Assembly: GCF_017308975.1 (NCBI RefSeq)
Contig: NZ_JADWPD010000033.1
Coordinates: 1-64,000 of the forward strand
Source: Amycolatopsis sp. MtRt-6
Lineage (GTDB): Bacteria > Actinomycetota > Actinomycetes > Mycobacteriales > Pseudonocardiaceae
Direction: 5' to 3'
DNA length: 64,000 nt
Under the pieces are notes generated by a model. It saw nothing but the letters and a program-made list of their open reading frames with translations. It had not been told where the DNA came from and made no database searches. A program made the position numbers and the translations under genes. Each line of letters opens with the position of its first letter. Position 1 is the stretch's first letter. Shown here piece after piece: positions 19,530-26,705 of the stretch.

Positions 19530-20300
19530 ATGACCCTGGTGATCGAACGTGTCAAGCGCTCCAGCAAGCAGGCCGGCAAGTCCTCCCGCGGCGAGGAGGC
19601 GACGGGCGACGCCCGGCGCGACCGCTGGCGCAAGCACCGCATCGCCCGGCGCAAGGAGTTCGTCGAGGCGGCGCTGCGGGCGCTCGACACGCACGGCCCC
19701 GACCTCGGCATGGAGGACGTCGCCGCGGAGGCGGGCGTCACGAAGCCGGTGCTGTACCGGCACTTCGACGACAAGGCCGACCTGTACGTGGCCCTCGGCC
19801 AGCGCGGCACGGAAATCCTCTTCGAGCGGCTGATCCCGGCGATCAACGCCGAGCTGGCGCCGGTCCCCCGGATCCGGATGGCCCTCGACGCGTTCTTCAC
19901 GGTGATCGAGGAGCACCCGAACCTCTACCGGCTGCTGGCGCACGGCCGCCCGGAGAAGCCGGTGTCCTCGGACGTCGTGGCCGAGGACAAGGAGCTGATC
20001 GCGACGGCGCTGACGGCCCTGCTCGGCGACTACATGCGGATGTTCAACATGGACTCGGGCGCGGCCGAGCCGTGGGCGCACGGCATCGTCGGCATGGTCC
20101 AGAACACCGGCGAGTGGTGGCTGGACCGCCGTTCGATGAGCCGCGACGCGGTGGTGGAGTACCTGACCCAGATCATCTGGGCGGCGATCGACGGGCTGAC
20201 CCGCCAGAACGGCGTGGTCATCGACCCGAACCTGCCCCTGGAAGTCAACAAGGTGGTCCAGCTGGGCCGCGCCCCGGAGTCGTTGGAGGAGACATCGTGA
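19530..20300 (+). CDS. TetR-family regulator of the diiron oxygenase locus
   Basis: A 256-residue TetR protein starting at ATG 19530, only 8 bases after the palindromic operator. It has an unusually basic N-terminal extension (KRSSKQAGKSSRG, DARRDRWRKHRIARR). The HTH follows (ALRALDTHGPDLGMEDVAAE, AGVTKPVLYRHFDDKADLY, residues about 45-90). The C-terminal ligand domain is long. The location directly over the operator suggests autorepression. Its stop overlaps the next start (GTGA), so the DUF4873 protein is made with it. The ligand may be a fatty-acid-like compound, by analogy with TetR proteins next to lipid oxidation genes. Confidence 0.92.
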   Translation: MTLVIERVKRSSKQAGKSSRGEEATGDARRDRWRKHRIARRKEFVEAALRALDTHGPDLGMEDVAAEAGVTKPVLYRHFDDKADLYVALGQRGTEILFERLIPAINAELAPVPRIRMALDAFFTVIEEHPNLYRLLAHGRPEKPVSSDVVAEDKELIATALTALLGDYMRMFNMDSGAAEPWAHGIVGMVQNTGEWWLDRRSMSRDAVVEYLTQIIWAAIDGLTRQNGVVIDPNLPLEVNKVVQLGRAPESLEETS

Positions 20301-20614
20301 GCGAGCACGACGAAGACGGCTACAGCGGTTCGGCCACCCTGGTGGTGGCCGGGGTTTCGCTGCCGGTGACGGTCGAGCTGCGCGGCTACTTCCAGCCGAT
20401 CGACGGCTATTACCGCTGGTACGGCCGGGTGGCGGTGAACGAGGAGCTGACCAGGCTGGCGGGCGGCAAGAAGAAGCCGGTCACCATCCAGGCGGGTTCG
20501 TACACGGCGTCGGGCGAGCTTTCGGACCCGGACCCGTGGGGCCGCTACCGGATCATGGGCACGAGCACGCCGCCGTTCCACGTCCCGACGACCCTCAAGG
20601 AACTCAACGCCTGA
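20297..20614 (+). CDS. DUF4873 domain protein
   Basis: A 105-residue protein starting at GTG 20297, overlapping the TetR stop (GTGA). The pattern YSGSATLVVAGVSLPVTVEL, then GYFQPIDGYYRWYGRV and ASGELSDPDPWGRYRIMG fits DUF4873, a small beta-rich domain that elsewhere is fused to or sits beside flavin monooxygenases and lipid-modifying enzymes. Its presence strengthens the case that the whole locus handles one hydrophobic compound. There is no signal peptide. The second 85-bp palindrome begins 6 bases after its stop. Confidence 0.85.
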   Translation: MSEHDEDGYSGSATLVVAGVSLPVTVELRGYFQPIDGYYRWYGRVAVNEELTRLAGGKKKPVTIQAGSYTASGELSDPDPWGRYRIMGTSTPPFHVPTTLKELNA

Positions 20615-20619
20615 CCCGA

Positions 20620-20704
20620 GCGCCCCAATGTGGCCTTCGGTGCGTTCAACGCACCCAAGGCGGCCTTCGGTGCGTTGAACGCAACCAAGGCCGCCTTGGG
20701 GCGC
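20620..20704. repeat. 85-bp palindromic intergenic element, copy 2
   Basis: It has the same length and outline as copy 1: GCGCCCCAATGTGGCC on the left, GCCTTGGGGCGC on the right, and internal GGTGCGTT/AACGCACC units. The outer arms differ at two or three positions (ATGTGG against CCGCCTT), so the outermost stem is imperfect while the inner hairpins are kept. It lies between the convergent DUF4873 and DUF3107 genes. Confidence 0.88.
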
Positions 20705-20718
20705 TTGCCTGAAGCCCG

Positions 20719-20949
20719 TCAGTCGCCGACGCCGAAGCCGACCTTGCGGACGTCGGAGGGGGCGATCTCCACGTACGCGATGCGGTCGGAGGGGACGATG
20801 TACTTGCGCCCCTTCTCGTCGTTGATGCGGAAGAGCCCGTCACCGGCCGTCAGGGCCTCGGCGACCAGCTTCTCCACCTCTTCGGGAGACTGGCCACTGG
20901 ACACCACCAGCTCGCGCGGCGTGTCCTTGATGCCGATCTTGACCTCCAC
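20719..20949 (-). CDS. DUF3107 small protein (Rv3208A/TB9.4-like)
   Basis: A 76-residue protein starting at GTG 20949 with GGAGG a few bases upstream. The sequence begins VEVKIGIKDTPRELVV and ends with RIAYVEIAPSDVRKVGFGVG, the full DUF3107 family, conserved across Actinobacteria next to the moeZ/TetR/rhlE block (Rv3208A, TB9.4). Length and composition are normal. The biochemical function is unknown. A longer upstream frame exists but lacks conservation and a good ribosome-binding site. It is convergent with the DUF4873 gene across the second 85-bp palindrome. Confidence 0.93.
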   Translation of the reverse strand: MEVKIGIKDTPRELVVSSGQSPEEVEKLVAEALTAGDGLFRINDEKGRKYIVPSDRIAYVEIAPSDVRKVGFGVGD

Positions 20950-21068
20950 GTGGGACCTCCGCTGGAAATTCGTAAGGGATGTGCCGGCCAAGGCTAACCG
21001 AACCGGCTCGTTCCGGTGGCGCATGTCCGCGCCGGACCGCGTTGTCACTTCCGGGTACTCCATCGGGT

Positions 21069-21722
21069 TCAGCCCAGGCCGAGCGCCTGCATGCGCTTGG
21101 TGTGCCCCTGTTGCAACCGCCGGAACAGCGCCGCAATTCCGGAGAGGTCGCCCGAGCCGTTGATGATCAGCTCGGCCAGCCCGTCGCGCTCGGCGACGAC
21201 GTACTGGGCCTGGGTCAGGGCCTCGCCGAGCAGGCGGCGGCCCCACAGGGCGAGCTTGTCGCGAGTCTTGGGGTCGGCCTCGATACCGGCCGCGACCTCG
21301 CGTTCGGCGAAGGCCGAATGGCCGGTGTCGGCCAGCACGGTCAGCACCAGGTCCTTGGTCTCCGGGTCGAGCCAGCTGGCGATCTCCCGGTAGAGGTCGG
21401 CGGCCAGCCCGTCGCCGACGTAGGCCTTGACCAGTGACTCCAGGTACGACTTCGGGGGCGTCGAAGCGTGCCAGGCATCGATGTGGTTCACGAACGGCGC
21501 CATCGCGTCCTCGATCTTGATGCCGTTCGCGGCCACGTGCTTGGCGAGCTGGCCGTAGTGACCGATCTCGGCGGCCGCCATCGCCGCCAGCGCGGCCCGC
21601 CCGGCCAGGGTGGGGGCGCTGCGCGCGTCCTCCGCCAGGCGGTCGAACGCGGACAGTTCGCCATAGGCGATCACACCGAGAAGGTCGACTACGCCTTCAC
21701 TGATCTCTTTCGGCTCGGTCAC
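21069..21722 (-). CDS. Ferritin-like fold protein (Rv3210c-like)
   Basis: A 217-residue all-helical protein. The start is taken as GTG 21722 (TEPKEISEGVVDLLGVIAYG), though the frame reaches 21746. Glu and His residues spaced on helices (AYGELSAFDRLAEDA, AAAEIGHYGQLAKHV, ADTGHSAFAEREVAAGIE) resemble the ferritin-like four-helix diiron fold, as annotated for the mycobacterial gene at this position. No enzymatic activity is assigned. It is divergent from the RhlE helicase gene with a leader region of about 320 bases between them. Confidence 0.88.
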   Translation of the reverse strand: MTEPKEISEGVVDLLGVIAYGELSAFDRLAEDARSAPTLAGRAALAAMAAAEIGHYGQLAKHVAANGIKIEDAMAPFVNHIDAWHASTPPKSYLESLVKAYVGDGLAADLYREIASWLDPETKDLVLTVLADTGHSAFAEREVAAGIEADPKTRDKLALWGRRLLGEALTQAQYVVAERDGLAELIINGSGDLSGIAALFRRLQQGHTKRMQALGLG

Positions 21723-22045
21723 GGGGGCAGGGTATCGCCGAAGCACCCGGACGTGGCGGGACGAGACCGATCACACTGGTTCCGGCGCGCCGGGTACTGT
21801 CCAAAAACTGCTGACCAGGTACACTGGCGTTCGATATCAAGCTTCCGTACGCCATACCGGCGTCGGGAAACAGGCAGGTCACGTGGCTTGCCGACGTACT
21901 GCAATGTGCGTGCACGCCTCTTCCGGCATTCCCGGGACGGACCGGTTCCGCGCTCCAGATCAGCGCCAGGGACCAGGGTTTACTCCCGGTCGAGTGTCGA
22001 GCGGACCCACGGCTGTGCGCGCTGGTCACGAGAGAGGCGATCACC
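21723..22045 (+). promoter_or_regulatory. Long leader/promoter region of the RhlE helicase gene
   Basis: This 323-base stretch between divergent genes holds no convincing gene. A TACACT hexamer at 21820-21825 is a possible -10 element, which would give a 5' untranslated region of roughly 200 bases. Long leaders are common for RNA helicase genes that control their own mRNA. The GAGAGG near 22031-22036 is the best ribosome-binding site. The promoter assignment is tentative. Confidence 0.35.
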
Positions 22046-23740
22046 CTGACCGCAGAAATTCCCACAACCGAACAGACCCCCGCCGTCGCGCTGGAACACA
22101 GCGAGACCGGCCCGGCCACGCTCGACACGTCGCACCCGCTGCAGGCGGGCGCCCCGGTCGAGCCGGAGGCCCCGACGTTCGCGTCCTTCGGCGTCAAGCC
22201 CGAGATCGTCAAGGCCCTCGGCGAGGCCGGCATCGAGCGTACCTTCGCCATCCAGGCGCTGACGCTGCCGCTGGCCATGGCCGGCGACGACCTGATCGGC
22301 CAGGCCCGCACCGGCATGGGCAAGACGCTGGGCTTCGGCGTCCCGCTGCTGCACCGCGTGCAGGTCCCCGGCGACGGCACCCCGCAGGTGCTCGTCGTGG
22401 TCCCGACCCGCGAGCTGTGCATCCAGGTCGCCAACGACCTCAAGGGCGCCGGCAAGCACCTGGGCATCCGGACCCTCGCCATCTACGGCGGCCGCCCGTA
22501 CGAGCCGCAGATCGAGGCGCTCCGCAAGGGCGTCGACGTCGTGATCGGCACCCCCGGCCGCCTGCTCGACCTGGCCGAGCAGCAGCACCTGGTGCTCGGC
22601 AAGGTCCGCGGCCTGGTGCTCGACGAGGCCGACGAGATGCTCGACCTGGGCTTCCTGCCCGACATCGAGCGCATCCTGCGGATGGTGCCGGACGAGCGGC
22701 AGACCATGCTGTTCTCGGCCACCATGCCCGGCCCGATCATCACGCTGGCCCGCACGTTCCTGCGGCAGCCGACGCACATCCGCGCCGAGGAGAACGACGC
22801 CGGCGCGGTCCACGAGCGCACCACCCAGTTCGTCTACCGGGCGCACTCGATGGACAAGCCCGAGGTCATCGCCCGGGCGCTGCAGGCCGAGGGCCGCGGC
22901 CTCACGATGATCTTCAGCCGCACCAAGCGCACCGCGCAGAAGGTGGCCGACGACCTGGTCGAGCGCGGCTTCGCGGCCGCCGCCGTGCACGGCGACCTGG
23001 GCCAGGGCGCCCGCGAGCAGGCGCTGCGCGCGTTCCGCTCGGGCAAGGTCGACGTGCTGGTCGCGACCGACGTCGCCGCCCGCGGCATCGACATCGACGA
23101 CGTCACCCACGTGATCAACTACCAGTGCCCGGAGGACGAGAAGACCTACGTCCACCGGATCGGCCGCACCGGCCGCGCCGGGCGCACCGGCGTCGCGATC
23201 ACCCTCGTCGACTGGGACGAGGAGCCGCGCTGGAAGCTGATCTCCGACACCCTCGGCCTCGACATGCCGGAGCCGGTGGAGACGTACTCGTCGTCCAAGC
23301 ACCTGTTCGAGGACCTGGGCATCCCGGAGGGCACCACCGGGCGGCTGCCGCTGGCCAAGCGGACCCGCGCCGGCCTGGCCGCCGAGGAGGAAGAGGACCT
23401 GGGCGGCAAGAAGCGCGGCCGTCGTCGCGGCGAGCCCACCTCGGAAGACGCGCCGCGCAAGCGCACCCGGGCCCCGCGCAAGCGCACCCGCGGCGGCTCG
23501 CGGGCGGCCGAGGCGATCGAGGCCGCGGACAACGCCGCCGCTGCCGCTTCTTCGGAAGAGGCTCCGGCCGCTTCGGAGGGCCGCACCCGGACCCGCCGCC
23601 GCACCCGCAGCGGCAACGCCCCGGAGACGACCGGCCCGGCCGTCGAGAAGGAGGCGGGCGAGAACGCCGAGCGCCCGGCTCGACGGCGCCGCCGTCGCCG
23701 CCCGGCCGCGACGTCTGATACACCTGCGTCGGCAGACTGA
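22046..23740 (+). CDS. rhlE: DEAD-box RNA helicase RhlE
   Basis: A 564-residue helicase with every motif: FAIQALTLP (Q motif), GQARTGMGKT (I), PTRELCIQ (Ia), DEADEMLDLGF (II), SATM (III), MIFSRTKR (IV) and HRIGRTGRAG (VI). The C-terminal about 110 residues are a basic Arg/Lys-rich, Ala/Glu-interrupted tail, probably RNA-binding. No ATG, GTG or TTG is available in frame before the Q motif. The first ATG (22277) would remove the Q motif, so I choose CTG 22046, 9 bases after GAGAGG. It probably acts in RNA decay and ribosome assembly. It is syntenic with Rv3211. Confidence 0.9.
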   Translation: MTAEIPTTEQTPAVALEHSETGPATLDTSHPLQAGAPVEPEAPTFASFGVKPEIVKALGEAGIERTFAIQALTLPLAMAGDDLIGQARTGMGKTLGFGVPLLHRVQVPGDGTPQVLVVVPTRELCIQVANDLKGAGKHLGIRTLAIYGGRPYEPQIEALRKGVDVVIGTPGRLLDLAEQQHLVLGKVRGLVLDEADEMLDLGFLPDIERILRMVPDERQTMLFSATMPGPIITLARTFLRQPTHIRAEENDAGAVHERTTQFVYRAHSMDKPEVIARALQAEGRGLTMIFSRTKRTAQKVADDLVERGFAAAAVHGDLGQGAREQALRAFRSGKVDVLVATDVAARGIDIDDVTHVINYQCPEDEKTYVHRIGRTGRAGRTGVAITLVDWDEEPRWKLISDTLGLDMPEPVETYSSSKHLFEDLGIPEGTTGRLPLAKRTRAGLAAEEEEDLGGKKRGRRRGEPTSEDAPRKRTRAPRKRTRGGSRAAEAIEAADNAAAAASSEEAPAASEGRTRTRRRTRSGNAPETTGPAVEKEAGENAERPARRRRRRRPAATSDTPASAD

Positions 23741-23765
23741 GGCCTACGCAGCGGGGGTCGGGTAA

Positions 23766-25070
23766 GTGAACGACGAGGAGAAGGCGGATTCCGGCTACGG
23801 GTCGGAAGACGTCCTCGAAGACGCGCCCCCCGCTGCCCCGCCCGCCCCGCGGGTCAAGGCGCGCAGGTCGCCGTGGAACCGCGGGCGGGACAGGGCGATC
23901 GCCGCGCTGATCGCGGTGGGCGTGGTCGCCGCCGCGCTGGTCATCGGCGCGACGAGCGACAGCGCGGCCACCGACCGCACGCGGGCGGCACCGCCCCCGC
24001 CGTTGCCCGCGGCCCCGGACAAGGTGCCCGGATCGATGGCGGAGATCTGGAGCGCCCCCAGCGGCGCGACGCCGGTCCCGGTCGTGGCCGGCGACTCGGT
24101 GGCCACCGCGGACGGCGGCGAGGTCGCCGCCCGCGACCCGCTGACCGGGCAGATCCGCTGGCACTACACGCGTGACCTGCCGTTGTGCACGCTCGACCAG
24201 GCGTGGGGGCGGCTGAACGCCGTCTTTTCGAAATCGACGAACTGCAGCGAAGTCACGCAGCTCGACCCGGGCACGGGCCGGATCACCGCGCAGCGCAACG
24301 GCAACGCGGAGCTGGGCACCCAGCTGGTCAGCGACGGCTCCCACGTCACGGCGACGGGCAAGAAGCTCCTCACGACGTGGCGCGACGACCTGGTGCAGAG
24401 CGCCGAGTACGGCCAGGTCCCGGCGCTGGTCAACGCGGGCAAGCAGCCTCGGACGGGCTGCACGTACGGCACGGTCGAGGCGGCGTCGGGCAAGATCGGC
24501 GTGATCGAGCGCTGCCCGGGCGACCCGGCCGACCGGTTGACGGTGTACAAGTCGGCGCCGGAGAAGGACGACGAGCCGCAGGTCAGCTTCAGTTCGGTGC
24601 TGGCGGGCAAGCGGGCCCGCGTGATCGCGATGTCGGGCGACCTGACGGCGGTGGTGTTGCCGGACCAGAAACTCCTGGTGGTGTACAACGGCGACGGAAC
24701 CCAGCGCGCGGCGTACCCGCTGGACGTGCCACCGGGCGATCTGGCGGCCGACCCCCCGGCGGGCGTCGAGGCGACAACCCAGACGGCCCAGAACATGTAC
24801 TGGTTCAGCGGGTCGAAGGTGGTGGCCCTGTCCCGCGACGACCTGTCGCCACGCTGGACGTTGAGCAGCGCGATGGGCCCGGGAATCACGTTCGCCCAGC
24901 AGCTGGTGGTCCCGATCAAGGGCGGCTTGGCGGTGCTGAACGAAAACGACGGCTCGACGATCCGCACGGTCGGCGTCGAGCGCCGCGGCTACACGGGAGT
25001 GGTACGGCTGGGCGCGGCGGGCCCGGTGCTGCTGGAGCAGCGCGGCCCGACCCTCACGGCCCTGAGGTAA
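23766..25070 (+). CDS. PQQ-like beta-propeller membrane-anchored protein (Rv3212-like)
   Basis: A 434-residue protein starting at GTG 23766. An acidic/Pro-rich cytoplasmic N-terminus leads to one membrane segment (AIAALIAVGVVAAALVIGA, about residues 44-62). A Pro-rich linker and an extracellular beta-propeller with PQQ-like blades follow (VAARDPLTGQIRWHY, VTQLDPGTGRITAQRNG, VVALSRDDLSPRWTL). Four cysteines (CTLDQ, NCSEV, GCTYG, RCPGD) may form disulfides outside the cell. The function is unknown. It lies 25 bases after rhlE, the same order as in mycobacteria, and is probably cotranscribed. Confidence 0.87.
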   Translation: MNDEEKADSGYGSEDVLEDAPPAAPPAPRVKARRSPWNRGRDRAIAALIAVGVVAAALVIGATSDSAATDRTRAAPPPPLPAAPDKVPGSMAEIWSAPSGATPVPVVAGDSVATADGGEVAARDPLTGQIRWHYTRDLPLCTLDQAWGRLNAVFSKSTNCSEVTQLDPGTGRITAQRNGNAELGTQLVSDGSHVTATGKKLLTTWRDDLVQSAEYGQVPALVNAGKQPRTGCTYGTVEAASGKIGVIERCPGDPADRLTVYKSAPEKDDEPQVSFSSVLAGKRARVIAMSGDLTAVVLPDQKLLVVYNGDGTQRAAYPLDVPPGDLAADPPAGVEATTQTAQNMYWFSGSKVVALSRDDLSPRWTLSSAMGPGITFAQQLVVPIKGGLAVLNENDGSTIRTVGVERRGYTGVVRLGAAGPVLLEQRGPTLTALR

Positions 25071-25098
25071 CCGCCCGGCGGGGTTGTGATGCCCGCCT

Positions 25099-25203
25099 GA
25101 TCACGCGAGATACCCCACCAGACACGCGAGATACCCACCGGATCACGCGAGTTCCGCCCCCAATCACGCGAGTTCCGCCTCGGATCACGCGAGATCCGGC
25201 CTC
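25099..25203. repeat. Five-copy tandem repeat with an exact 21-bp period
   Basis: The core CACGCGAG starts at 25102, 25123, 25144, 25165 and 25186, always 21 bases apart. The fuller unit is close to GATCACGCGAGTTCCGCC, with A/T and A/C changes after the core. It occupies the gap between two convergent genes. There are no variable spacers, so it is not a CRISPR array. The constant period of two helical turns suggests a repeated protein-binding site or a simple expanding repeat. Confidence 0.9.
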
Positions 25204-25242
25204 CCCGCCCCCTGCCCGGAGGCGGGACCGATCCTCCCGGGC

Positions 25243-25758
25243 TCAGGTGAGCCAGAAAAGGGACACCGCGGAGACCGTGAACAGCACGACCGCGATCCCC
25301 GCACCCACGGCGGACGGCCCGTCGCGGCGATCGGCGACGCGCTGGGCCAGCAACGCCAGCGCCGCCGCCACGGGGTGGCCGATCAGCAGGGTCGCTCCGG
25401 GGCCGGGCATGCCGGTGTAGAGGCCGATCGCCCCCACCAGGAGCACGCCGAGCGCCAGGACCGCGAGGCCGGCCGCCAGTGAGCCCGTCAACCCGCGCCA
25501 CCACCGGCCGCGCACCGGAGCGGCTGCCGGCTCGGTCTCCGGACCGGCGTCGGCCGGTTCGATCCGCTCTGGCTCGATCCGCCTCTGCTCCACGGTCGGC
25601 GCCTCGGCCGCACCCACCCCGGCGTCCGGCGCCTCGGGTCGCTCGCCCTGACCGCGCCTCCGCCGAACCGTTCCCGGCTCGTCCGGGCGCGGGCGCGCCG
25701 CCGGATTCCCCGCCGGCAGCGGGACCGTCGCCAGTTCGTCCGTGTCCGGTGAAGCCAC
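25243..25758 (-). CDS. Small membrane protein with disordered N-terminus
   Basis: A 171-residue protein starting at GTG 25758 with GGGAGGG upstream. The first 90 residues are charged and Pro/Ala/Arg-rich, probably disordered. Three membrane segments follow: GSLAAGLAVLALGVLLVGAI (about 92-111), ATLLIGHPVAAALALLA (about 122-138) and AGIAVVLFTVSAVSLFWLT at the C-terminus. The family has no known function. It sits 12 bases downstream of the RecB-like nuclease gene on the same strand and is probably cotranscribed with it. Confidence 0.8.
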   Translation of the reverse strand: MASPDTDELATVPLPAGNPAARPRPDEPGTVRRRRGQGERPEAPDAGVGAAEAPTVEQRRIEPERIEPADAGPETEPAAAPVRGRWWRGLTGSLAAGLAVLALGVLLVGAIGLYTGMPGPGATLLIGHPVAAALALLAQRVADRRDGPSAVGAGIAVVLFTVSAVSLFWLT

Positions 25759-25770
25759 TTACCCTCCCGT

Positions 25771-26622
25771 CTAGGGCGCGAGCAGGTCCCACGGCTGCGC
25801 AGCCGGGGCCGCTTCCTGGCCCGCCGCGCAGCTCGGCCTGAAGTCGCACCAGGCGCAGCGCCGGTCCGGGCGGGCCGGGAACAGCACGTCGCCGTCGCCG
25901 CCCGCGTCCAGGGTATCCGTGGCCAGGCGCAGGTCTCCGGCAGTCTCCTCCGCGCGTTGCAGGTGCCGCTGCAGGCTCTCCGGGGTGTGCTCCGCCGCCG
26001 CGATCGTGCCCGTCGGGACGTGGTGCAGCTCCACCGTCGTGCACGGCATCCGCAACGTGCGCGCCGCCGCCACCGCGTACAGCGCAAGCGCTTGCGAGGC
26101 CCGGGCCTCGTACTCGTCCGGTGGCCGCCGCCCCGTCTTGTAGTCGACGATCACCAACTCACCCGATCGGGCGTCGATGCGGTCCGCGCGGCCCTCGATG
26201 ATCATCGACGGCCGCTCCCCCGGCGTCCCGCTGACCGGCGCCGACACCCAGCGCTCCAGCCCGACCGGGTCGTGCGTGACGTCGTTGTCCTCGACGTACT
26301 CCGCCACCCACCCCTTGGCCCGCGCCCGGTACCGCGCCGCCTGCTCCTCGCTTTCGAAGCCCGCGTCCTTCCAGAACTCGGCCACCAGCGCCACCGCCCG
26401 CTGCGGCACCCGCTTGAGCACCGGCAGGTCGAACAGCGCCCGCAGCGCGTTGTGCACCACCGCGCCCAGCGTGCTGTGCGCCCACGGCCCGGTGCGCTGC
26501 GGTGTCGGCCGCTGCAGGTACGCGAGGCGGTACCGGCGCGGGCAGTCGTCGAAGGTCGCCAGCCGCGCCGGCGAGACCTTCGTGAGCCGCACCGGTTGCG
26601 CGACGCCGAAGTCGAAGCCCAT
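25771..26622 (-). CDS. RecB-family single-domain exonuclease with Fe-S cysteines
   Basis: A 283-residue PD-(D/E)XK nuclease. Motifs include VSPARLATFDDCPRRYRLAY at the N-terminus, GRADRIDARSGELVIVDYKTG (catalytic Asp and Asp-x-Lys, quoted in part in the family sense) and a C-terminal RRCAWCDFRPSC. The single N-terminal Cys plus three C-terminal Cys match the [4Fe-4S] cage of AddB/Cas4-type nucleases. The start is ATG 26622, with AAGGAG just upstream. It lacks helicase motifs and no cas genes are nearby, so it is probably a housekeeping DNA repair nuclease like the mycobacterial single-domain RecB homologue. Confidence 0.9.
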   Translation of the reverse strand: MGFDFGVAQPVRLTKVSPARLATFDDCPRRYRLAYLQRPTPQRTGPWAHSTLGAVVHNALRALFDLPVLKRVPQRAVALVAEFWKDAGFESEEQAARYRARAKGWVAEYVEDNDVTHDPVGLERWVSAPVSGTPGERPSMIIEGRADRIDARSGELVIVDYKTGRRPPDEYEARASQALALYAVAAARTLRMPCTTVELHHVPTGTIAAAEHTPESLQRHLQRAEETAGDLRLATDTLDAGGDGDVLFPARPDRRCAWCDFRPSCAAGQEAAPAAQPWDLLAP

Positions 26623-26705
26623 CTGCTCCTTCACGCTGCCCACGCTACGCACCACCACCGACACTTTCCGCGCGGGGCGAGCGCGCCCCGCGCGGAAAGC
26701 CCGGT

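Noticed and set aside
21883..23718. A 611-codon frame overlapping rhlE in another plus-strand frame
   Set aside because: It has an ATG and is long, but the product is Arg/Gly/Pro-rich, while the rhlE frame carries all DEAD-box motifs.
25099..25203. A CRISPR array
   Set aside because: The units are directly adjacent with a 21-bp period and no unique spacers, and no cas genes are present; the RecB-like nuclease nearby is not a sufficient reason.
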